Shown here: positions 17,583-29,139 of the stretch, piece by piece
How the letters are laid out: each line of letters opens with the position of its first letter
Numbering within the stretch: the first letter of the stretch is position 1
Assembly (NCBI GenBank): GCA_020073145.1
Contig: JAIQFS010000016.1
Span: forward strand, 78,073-142,072
Reading direction: 5' to 3'
Length of the DNA: 64,000 nt
Origin: Terriglobia bacterium
GTDB lineage: Bacteria; Acidobacteriota; Terriglobia; Bryobacterales; Bryobacteraceae
The notes under the pieces: model-generated
Told to the model about the DNA's origin: nothing
Seen by the model: only the letters and a program-made list of their open reading frames with translations
Database searches by the model: none
Position numbers and translations under genes: made by a program

Positions 17583-18614
17583 ATGAGGAAACCATCCGCA
17601 GCCGGGCGCGCCATCGCCCTCGTGTTCGCCGTGGCCGGGTTGGCCTGCGCCCAGCCGGCTGCCGCTCCGCCGGATCGTGCCGGCAATCGCGGCGGCCCGA
17701 ACCGCGGTGCGCCAGCCCAGAACTTCGACGCCGTCGAGATCCAAACGCTCCCGGCCCAAGGCCGCGTCACCATGCTGGTCGGCGCTGGCGGCAACATCAC
17801 CGTACAGGCCGGCAATGACGGCATCCTGATCGTCGATACCGAATACCCGCAGTTGTCCGGCAAGATCCTGGCCGCCATCCGCAAGATCTCCGACAAGCCC
17901 CTGCACTACATCATCAACACGCACTACCACGGCGACCATACCGCCGGGAACGAAAACCTTCGCAAGGCGGGGAACACCATCACCGGCGGCAACGTCCAGG
18001 GCGATCTCGGCGCCGAGGCCAGTGAAGGCGCGGCCGTCATCGCGCATAATAATGTCCTCGAGCGCATGAGCGGCGCCATCGGCGGCCAGCCGGCGACCCC
18101 TCAGGGAACTTGGCCCACCGACACCTTCGTCGGCGAAGAGAAGAAGATGTGGTTCAACAATGAGGGCATCGAGATCATTCACATCCCCAACGCCCACACC
18201 GACGGTGACAGCATCGTCTTCTTCCGCAAGTCTGACGTCATCAGCACCGGCGATCTCTTCGTCACCACCACCTACCCCATCATCGACGTCGCCGCCGGCG
18301 GCACCATCAACGGATATCTGGACGGCTTGCAGAAAATTGTCGACCTCATCATTCCGGTCTATGGGCAGGAGGGCGGAACTCTCGTGATCCCCGGCCACGG
18401 CCGCCTCTGCGATCTGGGCGATGTGCTCAACTACCGCGAGATGACCACGATCATTCGCGACCGCATTCAAGACATGATCAAGAAGGGGATGACGCTGGAA
18501 CAGGTGAAGGCCGCTAAGCCGACCTTCGATTACGATCCCCTCTACGGAACCACCACCGGTTTCTGGACCACCGACCGGTTTGTCGAAGCCGTGTACCAGA
18601 CCCTCAAGAAATAG
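17583..18614 (+). CDS. exported metallo-beta-lactamase-fold hydrolase
   Basis: 343 residues with signal peptide (AIALVFAVAGLACAQ) and a Gly/Pro/Asn-rich linker (to about residue 42). The binuclear zinc site is complete: HYHGDH (about 120), His in NAHTDGD, Asp in ISTGDLF and His in VIPGHG. The fold and export resemble the quinoprotein-relay-type MBL hydrolases and metallo-beta-lactamase relatives; lactone or ester hydrolysis is possible. The ATG at 17583 is preferred to the ATG at 17568 because GAGGGA stands before it. 20 bases after the preceding gene and 16 before the next: an operon. Confidence 0.88.
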   Translation: MRKPSAAGRAIALVFAVAGLACAQPAAAPPDRAGNRGGPNRGAPAQNFDAVEIQTLPAQGRVTMLVGAGGNITVQAGNDGILIVDTEYPQLSGKILAAIRKISDKPLHYIINTHYHGDHTAGNENLRKAGNTITGGNVQGDLGAEASEGAAVIAHNNVLERMSGAIGGQPATPQGTWPTDTFVGEEKKMWFNNEGIEIIHIPNAHTDGDSIVFFRKSDVISTGDLFVTTTYPIIDVAAGGTINGYLDGLQKIVDLIIPVYGQEGGTLVIPGHGRLCDLGDVLNYREMTTIIRDRIQDMIKKGMTLEQVKAAKPTFDYDPLYGTTTGFWTTDRFVEAVYQTLKK

Positions 18615-18630
18615 CGCGGAGACCAGAGCC

Positions 18631-19437
18631 ATGAAATTCCCAATCCTGAAGATCCCCGTTGCGCCCCTGTTGGCCGCCGCCGCGGCGCTCTCCCTGAGTG
18701 CGCCGGCCTTTGCCCAGTTTGGGCCGCCTCCGCCCGCCGGGCCGCCCAGGCCCGCGAAGGCCGCGGCCCCCATCGATCTCACCGGCTATTGGGTTTCCAT
18801 CGTCACCGAGGACTGGCGCTTCCGCATGATCACGGCGCCCAAGGGCGATACCGAAGGCGTCCCGCTCAACCAGGCCGGCACCCGGATCGCCGCAGCCTGG
18901 GATCCGGCCAAAGACATCGCCGCCGGGGAACAGTGCAAGTCCTATGGCGCTCCTGCCATCATGCGCGTGCCCGGACGCTTCCACATCACCTGGCAGGATG
19001 ACAACACCCTCAAAATCGAAACCGATGCCGGAACCCAGACGCGCCTGCTGCACTTCGGCGCCAATCTGCCGCCCGCCGGCAAGCCGAGCCTGCAAGGGTA
19101 TTCCGTCGCCCAGTGGGTCATGGCCATGGGCGGTCGCGCTGGCCGTGGCGGTCAAGGGCAGCCCGGCGCACTGGCCCAGCGCGGGGGTTCTCTCACTGTC
19201 GCCACCACCAACCTGCGTCCCGGCTATCTGCGCAAGAACGGAGCGCCCTACAGCGCCGGCGCCGTCGTCACCGAATATTACGACCTGACTCACGAACTCA
19301 ACGGCAGCACTTGGATGATCGTGAAGACCATCGTGACCGATCCCACGTATCTGTACCGGCCGTTCGTCACCAGCACCAACCTTCGCAAGCAGGACGACGC
19401 CACCGGCTGGAGCCCATCTGCTTGCGAAGCCAAGTAA
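18631..19437 (+). CDS. secreted protein, W-GD-L-V-TT-like family with Pro/Ala linker
   Basis: 268 residues. Signal peptide (LLAAAAALSLSAPAFAQ) then a Pro/Ala-rich linker and DLTGYWVSIVTEDWRFRM. The C-terminal part SLTVATTNLRPGYLRKNG, VVTEYYDLTHELNGSTWMIV and TDPTYLYRP aligns by motif with the 16699 protein, but with an internal Gly-rich insertion (GGRAGRGGQGQPGALAQRGG). Sits between the MBL hydrolase and the carboxylesterase. Unknown function. Confidence 0.8.
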   Translation: MKFPILKIPVAPLLAAAAALSLSAPAFAQFGPPPPAGPPRPAKAAAPIDLTGYWVSIVTEDWRFRMITAPKGDTEGVPLNQAGTRIAAAWDPAKDIAAGEQCKSYGAPAIMRVPGRFHITWQDDNTLKIETDAGTQTRLLHFGANLPPAGKPSLQGYSVAQWVMAMGGRAGRGGQGQPGALAQRGGSLTVATTNLRPGYLRKNGAPYSAGAVVTEYYDLTHELNGSTWMIVKTIVTDPTYLYRPFVTSTNLRKQDDATGWSPSACEAK

Positions 19438-19444
19438 CCGGCTG

Positions 19445-19464
19445 GGGTAGGCTTGAGCCTGCCC
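19445..19464. repeat. REP-like palindrome
   Basis: GGGTAGGCTTGAGCCTGCCC pairs as a 9-base stem (one G-T) with a 2-base loop, between two cotranscribed-looking genes. It shares the GGC-AGCCT core style with the unit at 61256. Likely a short dispersed repeat that may also modulate mRNA stability between the genes. Confidence 0.55.
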
Positions 19465-19490
19465 AGGAATCTACTTGCTAGGAGTTTCTT

Positions 19491-21044
19491 ATGGCACGAG
19501 CCTGTTTCGCACTCGCTATCCTCCTTCCGCTTGGAGCTGCCTCGGCGGCGGTCAACGAGCCAGTCCATCTGGATACCGGCCTCGTCTCGGGTGTCGCCGG
19601 CAAAGACGCGGCCGTGCGCGTTTTCAAGGGTCTCCCCTTCGCCGCGCCGCCCGTGGCCAATTTGCGCTGGGCCGCTCCCAAGCCTGCGGCTCACTGGGAT
19701 GGTGTGCGCCAGGCCGGCGAGTTCGGCAGCATTTGTATGCAGGGCCAGCCGGGCGGCCGCGGCCGTGGGGGCGCCGCTCCCGCCCGCATGAGTGAGGATT
19801 GTCTCTACTTGAACGTCTGGACCGCCGCGCAGTCGGCCGGCGACAAGCGCCCCGTCCTCGTCTGGTTCCATCCCGGCGGCTTCACCGGCGGTTCCGGCTC
19901 CAGCCCCGCCACCGACGGCGAGGCCCTCGCCAAGAAGGGCCTGATCGTCGTCACCATGAATTACCGCCTGGGCGTCTTCGGGTTCTTTGCGCACCCCGAA
20001 CTCACCCAGGAATCCGATCGCCACGCCTCCGGCAATTACGGTTTGATGGATCAGATCGCGGCCTTGCAGTGGGTCCAAAAGAACATCGCGGCCTTCGGTG
20101 GCGATCCCAAACGCGTCACCATCGATGGCGATTCCGCCGGTGCCATGAGCGTCGGGGATCTGGTGGCCTCGCCATTGGCCAAAGGCCTCTTCCAGCGCGC
20201 CATCGCCGAAAGCGGTTCGTACCTCGGTCTCTCCGTCACCCCCATGCGCACGCTCGCCGATGCCGAGCAGGCCGGAAAGAAATCTGCCGAAGCCATCGGC
20301 GCATCCACCCTCTCGGACCTCCGCGCCCGTCCGGCCGACGAGATCCTCGGCAAGCTGCGCGCGGCCGGTAACGTGATTGTCGACGGCTGGCTGCTGCCCG
20401 AAAACCCCGCCGGTCTCTTCTCCCAAGGCAAACAAAACGATGTCCCCCTGCTGGTCGGTTCGAACAAGGACGAGGGCACCTTCTTCGTCCGCGGCGGCAC
20501 CGCGGACCAGTTCCTGGAACAATCCCGTCGCCGCTTCGGCGATCTGACCGACACCTTCCTGAAACTCTATCCCGCCGGATCGGATGAGGAAGCCCTGGCC
20601 TCCCGCCTCGCCGCCTTCCGCGATGAGCTCGGTTTCGTCATGCGCAAGTGGGCGCAGGTGCAAACCAAAACCGCTAAGTCCAAAGCGTATCTCTATTACT
20701 TCACCCACGAGCCCCCGGCCGGCGGCGGTGCGTCCCCGCGCGGCGGATTTGCCAGCGGCGCCACACATGGCGCGGAAGCCCAGTATGTTTTCGAGAATCT
20801 CCTCGGCGACCGCTCCTGGACCGCTCTCGACCGCCAGCTCGCCGATACCATTTCCTCCTACTGGGTGAATTTCGCCGCCACCGGCGACCCCAACGGCAAG
20901 TCCGTCCCGCGCTGGCCCGCCTACAACGGAAATAACAGCGTGCGGCCCATGGTTCTAGGGGATCAGGTGGAAGTGGGCGCACCACCCAACCCATCCCAGC
21001 TCGCCTTTTACGAAGCGCTTTACGCCAAAGTGACCAGCCGCTAA
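19491..21044 (+). CDS. exported type-B carboxylesterase
   Basis: 517 residues, alpha/beta hydrolase of the COesterase family. Signal peptide (ACFALAILLPLGAASA), the EDCLYLNVW signature (about residue 102), oxyanion loop WFHPGGFTGGSG, nucleophile Ser in DGDSAGAMS (GDSAG instead of GESAG), acid Glu in NKDEGTFF and His in ATHGAEAQY. All triad residues are present. It should hydrolyse carboxylic esters in the periplasm. Follows the secreted/MBL cluster after a short gap that holds a palindromic repeat. Confidence 0.92.
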   Translation: MARACFALAILLPLGAASAAVNEPVHLDTGLVSGVAGKDAAVRVFKGLPFAAPPVANLRWAAPKPAAHWDGVRQAGEFGSICMQGQPGGRGRGGAAPARMSEDCLYLNVWTAAQSAGDKRPVLVWFHPGGFTGGSGSSPATDGEALAKKGLIVVTMNYRLGVFGFFAHPELTQESDRHASGNYGLMDQIAALQWVQKNIAAFGGDPKRVTIDGDSAGAMSVGDLVASPLAKGLFQRAIAESGSYLGLSVTPMRTLADAEQAGKKSAEAIGASTLSDLRARPADEILGKLRAAGNVIVDGWLLPENPAGLFSQGKQNDVPLLVGSNKDEGTFFVRGGTADQFLEQSRRRFGDLTDTFLKLYPAGSDEEALASRLAAFRDELGFVMRKWAQVQTKTAKSKAYLYYFTHEPPAGGGASPRGGFASGATHGAEAQYVFENLLGDRSWTALDRQLADTISSYWVNFAATGDPNGKSVPRWPAYNGNNSVRPMVLGDQVEVGAPPNPSQLAFYEALYAKVTSR

Positions 21045-21195
21045 CCACCACAACTGCCGCAACCCGAGCTTTCTGCCCGGCTGCTACGCGAAATTCAGCC
21101 GCGCCCGTACCGTGGGCGGCCGCCCCGTCCTGCTGAACCCATACTGCTTTAGCCCGGCCCTGAAAGGAACCTCCGCGTCGCGGCATTACCGCAGC

Positions 21196-21618
21196 GTGAG
21201 AGCGTTTCTCCCCTTCCTCTTCCTCTGCGCCGCCGCGGCCTGGTCCGAGGAACCCACCGACCGCGCCCCAGTCGAATCAGTGATCGCGAGCCTTTCGCAG
21301 CTGGGCGGCCACGCGCAGCCTCTGTTCACCGCCGATGCCGACGCCGCCGATGTCGAGCGCCTCACCAGCCTCCATCGCCGCCTGTTCGCGGCTTCGAGCC
21401 CGCCTTGGTCGGAAGTGGGGCCGCCCATATGGTCCACCCGCTCCGTCCGCTTCCTGACCCCCGGCCTCGCACTGGTCGATGGCGCCGTTACCCAAGTCGA
21501 CTCCCTGATCCAGCGCCACATTCCGGTGATTTTCGTGATGAAGCGAGGACCGGCCGGCTGGCGCATCGCTGCCTTCCGCGTCATGAGCGAATTCCCCAGC
21601 CTCCTGGGATTGCCCTAA
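21196..21618 (+). CDS. exported SnoaL/SgcJ-like NTF2-fold protein
   Basis: About 140 residues from a GTG at 21196, giving a signal peptide (RAFLPFLFLCAAAAWSEE), then VESVIASLSQLGGHAQPLFTAD and a C-terminal strand pair IPVIFVMKRGPAGWRIAAF typical of SgcJ/DUF4440 domains. A GTG at 21112 would give a longer, less sensible N terminus. No SD. Likely a small ligand-binding or isomerase-type fold; role unknown. Last gene before an IS630 relic. Confidence 0.62.
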   Translation: MRAFLPFLFLCAAAAWSEEPTDRAPVESVIASLSQLGGHAQPLFTADADAADVERLTSLHRRLFAASSPPWSEVGPPIWSTRSVRFLTPGLALVDGAVTQVDSLIQRHIPVIFVMKRGPAGWRIAAFRVMSEFPSLLGLP

Positions 21619-21689
21619 CCCCCGCCGTCGTCGCGGTTCGGCCGCGGCTGTCCGAGCCATCACATGATCGACGCTGATCCGTGGAGACT

Positions 21690-21966
21690 CTGGACGGAAT
21701 TCGGCGCACCAGACCAAGGATGTCGAGCGATTGCTGGCGGAGCATCCACGAGTCCAATTCCACTTCACGCCAACCCGCTCCTCCTGGCTGAATCAGGTAG
21801 AACTGCGGTTCGCCAGGATCCAGCGGGACATCAACGCACGCGGCGTCTTCCGTTTCGGTGGCCGATGTTGGCAACAAGCTTCGCAAGTACATCCGCGCCG
21901 ATTCCGAATCAGCCAAGCCATTCCGCCGGACCTGCACCGATCCTTTCCGCCGCATCATCGCTAACA
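21690..21966 (+). mobile_element. IS630-family transposase relic (C-terminal DDE part)
   Basis: The fragment reads AHQTKDVERLLAEHPRVQFH, then FTPTRSSWLNQVELRFARIQ, the DDE_3/IS630 signature around the catalytic Glu. After ARGVFRF the frame shifts; the continuation NKLRKYIRADSESAKPFRRT appears in another frame. The N-terminal two-thirds are missing and no terminal inverted repeats were found. It lies just upstream of an ABC permease and probably records an old insertion followed by decay. Non-functional. Confidence 0.82.
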
Positions 21967-22038
21967 AAATTGGTGGGACAGCTTACGAGTTTCCCAAACC
22001 TGTGTTCTGTCCGGCCTGTAACGCGTCCAAAATAGAAT

Positions 22039-24477
<2,439 letters not shown>

Positions 24478-24535
24478 GACTCTGCCGTGTTCGGGCGAGC
24501 CGACAGGGCCGACTCGCCTCCACAACGCTCGAGCC

Positions 24536-25276
24536 TTATGCCTCCTTCTCCGCCACCAACAGCAGGCGCGGGGAGCCCAGTTGGTACGGCCCGCCGTCGA
24601 GCGATCCGTGGATCGAGACCGTCGCCAGCCCCGCCTCCTCGCACATCCGCCGGATCTCCGCCACCGTGTAGATACGGCTCACGGCCGGGCGGGTCTCTTG
24701 TACCCCGCCGCGAAGGAATGAGTATTCGATCTCCAGGCAGCTTTCGAGCGCGTTGTAACGCCGCGCGGCCAGAAACAAGATATCCCCCATCTGCGCCCAG
24801 AACCGATCTTTGAGCGTGGGCAAGATCGATTCGGCGGCGATACCAGTTTCCAGAACAAACCGCGCCTTCGGCCGCAGCGCGTGCGCCACGGAAGCGAGCA
24901 TGGCGCGGTTTCCGTCATGCTCGAGATAGCCGAAGCTATTGCCGAAGCAGAAGGCTCCGTCGAATAAAGCCGGCCCGGGCAGTTCCCGCATATCGCCCAG
25001 CAGAAACTCGGCTGGCAATCCGGCCGCCAGGCCGCGCGCCTCGGCGATGGATTCCTCCGAGAGGTCCACGCCGGTTAGCGCATAACCGCGCCGCGTCAGC
25101 GCGATGGAGTGCCGCCCCAGGCCGCAGGCCACGTCCAGCACGCGTCCTCCCGGCGGCACTTGCAGGGACGTTTCCAAAAATGAGACGTCCGCTTCAGTCA
25201 TTTCGGGTGTTATGGCATGGCGCCACATATCGAGCGCGATGCCCTGAAAAAAGCTGCGATACCACTCGTTTTGCAT
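24536..25276 (-). CDS. class I SAM-dependent methyltransferase
   Basis: 246 residues. Motif I is VLDVACGLGRHSIAL (about 48), followed by YALTGVDLSEESI and FLLGDMRELPGPALFDGAFC, a standard Rossmann-like methyltransferase. The ATG at 25276 has GAGGAA 7 bases upstream and is preferred to a GTG at 25309. The target is unknown. Convergent with the ABC permease and downstream of a kinase pseudogene on the same strand. Confidence 0.88.
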   Translation of the reverse strand: MQNEWYRSFFQGIALDMWRHAITPEMTEADVSFLETSLQVPPGGRVLDVACGLGRHSIALTRRGYALTGVDLSEESIAEARGLAAGLPAEFLLGDMRELPGPALFDGAFCFGNSFGYLEHDGNRAMLASVAHALRPKARFVLETGIAAESILPTLKDRFWAQMGDILFLAARRYNALESCLEIEYSFLRGGVQETRPAVSRIYTVAEIRRMCEEAGLATVSIHGSLDGGPYQLGSPRLLLVAEKEA

Positions 25277-25409
25277 TTCCGATTCCTCAAACCACGGGTC
25301 CAGACACACGACACCTACACGTAGGGTTGCGGGCTGTGAAGCCGGGAGAGGATCAGCGGACTGCAGTTCGATGGGTCAGCGGCGAAACTCGGAACCAGGA
25401 TACCACGTC

Positions 25410-27475
25410 CTACGCCAGCTTCATCTTCCGCAGCAGGGCCTGAAATTGAGGAGCCGGGCGGAGCGAAGCGAGGAAAGGAATGGAATTGATGAGAGCGACG
25501 TGCGGCTCCCGGCGCTCGAAACTCTTCTCTAGCCAATGCCACACCGCATCGGTATCGCCCAGCTCGGAATAGATGAACACGCGGGGGATGGCGAGCACAT
25601 AAGTCCGGCTGGCCAGCTCGTCCAGCTCCGCCAGGGTACGGCGGGCTTCGCTGGCCCTGCCAGCCATCGCCTGCACCGCCCCAAGAGCCCCTAGACTGAG
25701 AGCGAACCGGCCGTGGACCGCGATCAAGTCTTCCGCCGCGGCCAAAGCCTCGTCGTAGCGCTTTTGGAACGACAATAGCTGGGTCAACTGGAACTGAGCC
25801 ATCAGGAAGCTGGATTCGATGTCCAGCGTCCGCCGGCACCAGTCCTCGGCCTGGCCGTATTTTCCCAACAGAAAGAGGAGATGGGATTTCCCGTAGCGAT
25901 ACGTGGGTGAGAGCGGATCGCTTTTCAATAAACGATCGATCTCCGCCATAGCCTCATCCAGCCTGCCGTGCGCACTGAGGTACCAGTAGGCATACCGGAG
26001 GTGAACCGACCCAGCCTCGGATCTCGATTCGAAGGCTTTCGCGAATTGCGATGCTCAAGCGGGCCAGTCGTAGTCAAGCAACCCGCTGACCAGGGCGAGC
26101 ACGCCGTGCGCCTCGGGCTGGTGCGGATCCAATTCCAGCGCTCGGTGTGCCGCGGCCCGGGCCTTGGCGAGAGCCTCCCTTGGATCGGCCAGCCCCACTG
26201 TGGCCCGGAGCATACGAAGGGTCAATCGATGTGGCTCGTTCAAAGCAGGTCAAAGACCTGGCGATGCTCGACGGCGTCCACCGGTACCAGTTGTGCCGGC
26301 CTTCCAGGACGGCTTCGTAGGCTCCCAGGTTGCCGCGGCCATCTCGTCCTGAATCGCGAACACGTCGTTCAGTTCGCAATCGTAGCGCTCCGACCAGACG
26401 TGAAACCCATCGGCGGCCTTGATGAGCTGCGCCGTGACGCGAATCCGGTTGCCGGCCTTGCGAACGGTGCCTTCCAGGATGTGCGCCACGCCCAACTCGC
26501 GCGCGATCTCGGCGATCTTCATCTCCTTGCCGCGGAAGGCGAATGCTGACGTGCGCGCCGTCACCTTCAGCCCCGGAACTTGGGTGAGCGCGTTTGATAA
26601 TCTCTTCCGCCAGGCCGTCGCTGAAATATTCGTTTTCTTTGTCCGCGCTCAGATTAGCGAAGGGAAGCACAGCGATCGAGGGCTCCGGGCCGGCCGTCTT
26701 TCCGGCGGCAGCCTCCTCCAGCGCGGTCTTTAGCTCCGAGGCGCTCTGGAATCGGTCGGAGGGCGCTTTCCGCAGACAGCGGGCGACAATCTGCCAACCG
26801 CCGCCGGCGCCTCCAGCGCGCGCGGCTCCTGGTGCGAAATCGATGCCACGGTCGAGAGCATGCTCTTGCCGGAAAACGCCTGGCGGCCGCTCAGCACCTC
26901 GTACAGCACCAGGCCGAACGAGAAAATGTCGGAGCGCGCGTCCACGGGCTGGCCTTCCGCCTGCTCCGGCGACATGTAGGCGGCGGTCCCGAGCACCGTT
27001 CCCACCTGCGTCGCCGTGGCCGTCAGGTCATTGGTCAATACGGCCGTTTCCATCTTGGCCAGCCCGAAATCCAGCAGCTTGACGCCTGCCGGCGTGGCCA
27101 GGACGTTCCCCGGTTTCAGGTCCCGATGGACCACGCCCTTGCCATGGGCTTCTTCGAGGGCCTGTGCGATCTGCAGCGCCAGGTGCAGGGCTTGCTCCAC
27201 GGCCAGCGGCCCCTTCAAGGGCGCGCCGTCGATGTATTCCATCACCAGGTAATCGGGCCCCACGTCGTAGAGCGCGAGATGTGCGGGTGGTTCAATGCCG
27301 CGATGGCGCGGGCCTCGCGCTTGAAGCGTTCGGAAAACCACTGGTTCGACACCTTGACCGCGACCGTGCGATCAAGCCTGGTGTCCCGCGCCTTGTAGAC
27401 TTCGCCCATGCCGCCCGCGCCGAGCGGCGCGAGAATCTCGTACGGTCCCAGACGAGTTCCGGCGGCAAGGGGCAT
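25410..27475 (-). pseudogene. Ser/Thr protein kinase-TolB-TPR protein, multiply disrupted
   Basis: One ancestral gene of about 690 codons can be followed across three frames. Kinase: [40 protein letters not shown]. TolB-like domain: SIAVLPFANLSADKENEYF, TARTSAFAFRGKE. TPR part: HGRLDEAMAEIDRLL to LRKMKLA. Lesions seen: a missing base near 27276 (HPHI to ALYDVG), a missing T near 26795, an extra A near 26592, a frame change with apparent loss of a linker near 26336, an extra G at 26193-26196, and an in-frame TGA at 26055-26057. Kinase motifs are intact but the product cannot be made. Long neighbouring genes are unbroken, which argues for true decay. Confidence 0.88.
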
Positions 27476-27508
27476 GATGAGTTCTCAGATTGTATCGCAG
27501 GCGGCTGG

Positions 27509-27994
27509 CTACACCCCCAGCGCTGCGCCCGGGTATTGCGTGATCTTCTCGCGCTTGAGGATGTGGTCCAGGTGATGCTGCATGTGCAGAGTGTAGTCCT
27601 CGATCAGGAATTGCAGCGTCACCGGCGCGCTTTCGCCAATGACGCATTGGCTGTCGAGCAGGGGGCTGGGGATGCGCCGGACCAGTCCCGCCAGGAACGT
27701 GTTGTAGCGTTGCCAGAACTCGACAATGTCCGACCACGGCATGTCGTGGTAACCGTGCAGACTGACCCAGGCGTCTTGTTCGTAGCCCGGGCCCCGAAAT
27801 TCCGGTTCGAGCGACGCCCGCACGAAACGCACATGGTTGTTGGTGGCCGAGTCGATCAGGTGCCCGAGCTCTTCTTTTTGGGACCAGCCACCGGACGCCG
27901 GCTTGACGATCGATTCCGATTCGGTGACCGCCCGTAACTGCGCGGCTTCCCGATCGACGGTTTCTTGTAGCGACTGTGCTAGGCGGTCTGGCAT
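27509..27994 (-). CDS. DinB-family metal-binding protein
   Basis: 161 residues forming a four-helix DinB/YfiT-like bundle. The likely metal ligands are His in EELGHLIDSATNNH (about 44) and the HMQHHLDHI pair near 137-144. Family members include thiol-dependent S-transferases and detoxification proteins. No signal peptide. Divergent from the membrane protein at 28075. Confidence 0.86.
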   Translation of the reverse strand: MPDRLAQSLQETVDREAAQLRAVTESESIVKPASGGWSQKEELGHLIDSATNNHVRFVRASLEPEFRGPGYEQDAWVSLHGYHDMPWSDIVEFWQRYNTFLAGLVRRIPSPLLDSQCVIGESAPVTLQFLIEDYTLHMQHHLDHILKREKITQYPGAALGV

Positions 27995-28074
27995 GACATA
28001 TTATAGTCAGTGACCCAGGCCGATTTCACTCGTTTCGAAGCTCGGATTGTTCACGGACCGCGGGTTTGCTTCGG

Positions 28075-29094
28075 ATGACCAGCGCCCCGCCCATCCCGCG
28101 CACCGAATCCGGCTGGATCGTCGGGCGCAACGTCGACCTCTCGCTCATCATCGGCGGCAGCCTCGCCGGCTATCTCTATCTCGCGCTGTTTACCCTATTG
28201 CATGTGCCGGCTTCGTTTCTGTGGTGGTTCTGGTCGTTGGGTTTTGACGGCACTCACATCTTCGGAACGGCCTCGCGCACGTACTTCGACAAAGAGGCGC
28301 GCCAGCGTCACGCCGGCCTGCTCTTCGGGAGCCTGGCTTTCTTTTTCCTGCTGGGCCCGGCCCTGGTGCTCGCTGGCTGGAAGGATTATCTGGCTTTGCT
28401 GGTGGCCGTGTGGGCCTATTACCACGTCATGCGGCAGCACTATGGCTTCATGGTGCTGTACAAGGTAAAGGCACGCGATCTGCGGCCGCTCGACAATGCG
28501 CTTGACCGGATGTTTCTCGGCGGGATGCTGGTGTTCCCGCCCTTTCACCGCTTCTTCATTCACCATCCCGAGGAACTAGGGCTGCCGTTTTCTCTAGCGC
28601 GGTGGGAAACGCCCGCGTGGATCGCTGTGGCCGTCGCCGTGACGGTCTACCTGGCACGCCAGTTGGTCCGCTGGCGCAACGGCGAAGCCTGTAACGTGCC
28701 CAAGTATCTTTTGCTGGCCGCGGTGATTCCCTTGCACTGGCTGACTTTTGCCTATGTCAGCTGGCAAGCGGCCACCCCCACCGTGACCATTGTTCACAAC
28801 CTGCAATACCACGCGATCGTCTGGTTCCATAACCGCAACCGCTACCGGTCTGCGGAGGCCGGCGCGCGCCACGGACGCATCCCGGCCGCGGCCGGCCGAA
28901 GTTTGCTGGCCTATGCGGGCGTGGCGCTGGTCTTTAGCGCGCTGTACCGCATCCCCGGATTCCATCTGGGCAACGTCTCGAATCTGGCCTTCGGCTTTTT
29001 CTGTGGCTTCGGGCTGACGCATTATTACCTCGACAGCCGCATCTGGCGCGTTCGCCACGACCCGGGCTTGCGCCAGGCGCTGGCGCTAGCCTGA
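28075..29094 (+). CDS. polytopic membrane protein with conserved-looking His clusters, unknown function
   Basis: About 339 residues with seven or eight hydrophobic segments. Between them are several histidine/aromatic clusters: GFDGTHIFGTASRTYFD, YYHVMRQHYGFM, IVHNLQYHAIVWFHNRNRY and THYYLDSRIWRVR. Such repeated HxxxH/HNxxYH groups at membrane faces are typical of metal-dependent membrane enzymes (desaturase- or Blh-like), but no family was recognised. The ATG at 28075 is preferred over a TTG at 28066. Same strand as the YihY gene 45 bases downstream. Confidence 0.75.
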   Translation: MTSAPPIPRTESGWIVGRNVDLSLIIGGSLAGYLYLALFTLLHVPASFLWWFWSLGFDGTHIFGTASRTYFDKEARQRHAGLLFGSLAFFFLLGPALVLAGWKDYLALLVAVWAYYHVMRQHYGFMVLYKVKARDLRPLDNALDRMFLGGMLVFPPFHRFFIHHPEELGLPFSLARWETPAWIAVAVAVTVYLARQLVRWRNGEACNVPKYLLLAAVIPLHWLTFAYVSWQAATPTVTIVHNLQYHAIVWFHNRNRYRSAEAGARHGRIPAAAGRSLLAYAGVALVFSALYRIPGFHLGNVSNLAFGFFCGFGLTHYYLDSRIWRVRHDPGLRQALALA

Positions 29095-29139
29095 CTGCCT
29101 CGAATCGCTCGCATAGGCTAACCTGTTAGCTTGTTCTCG

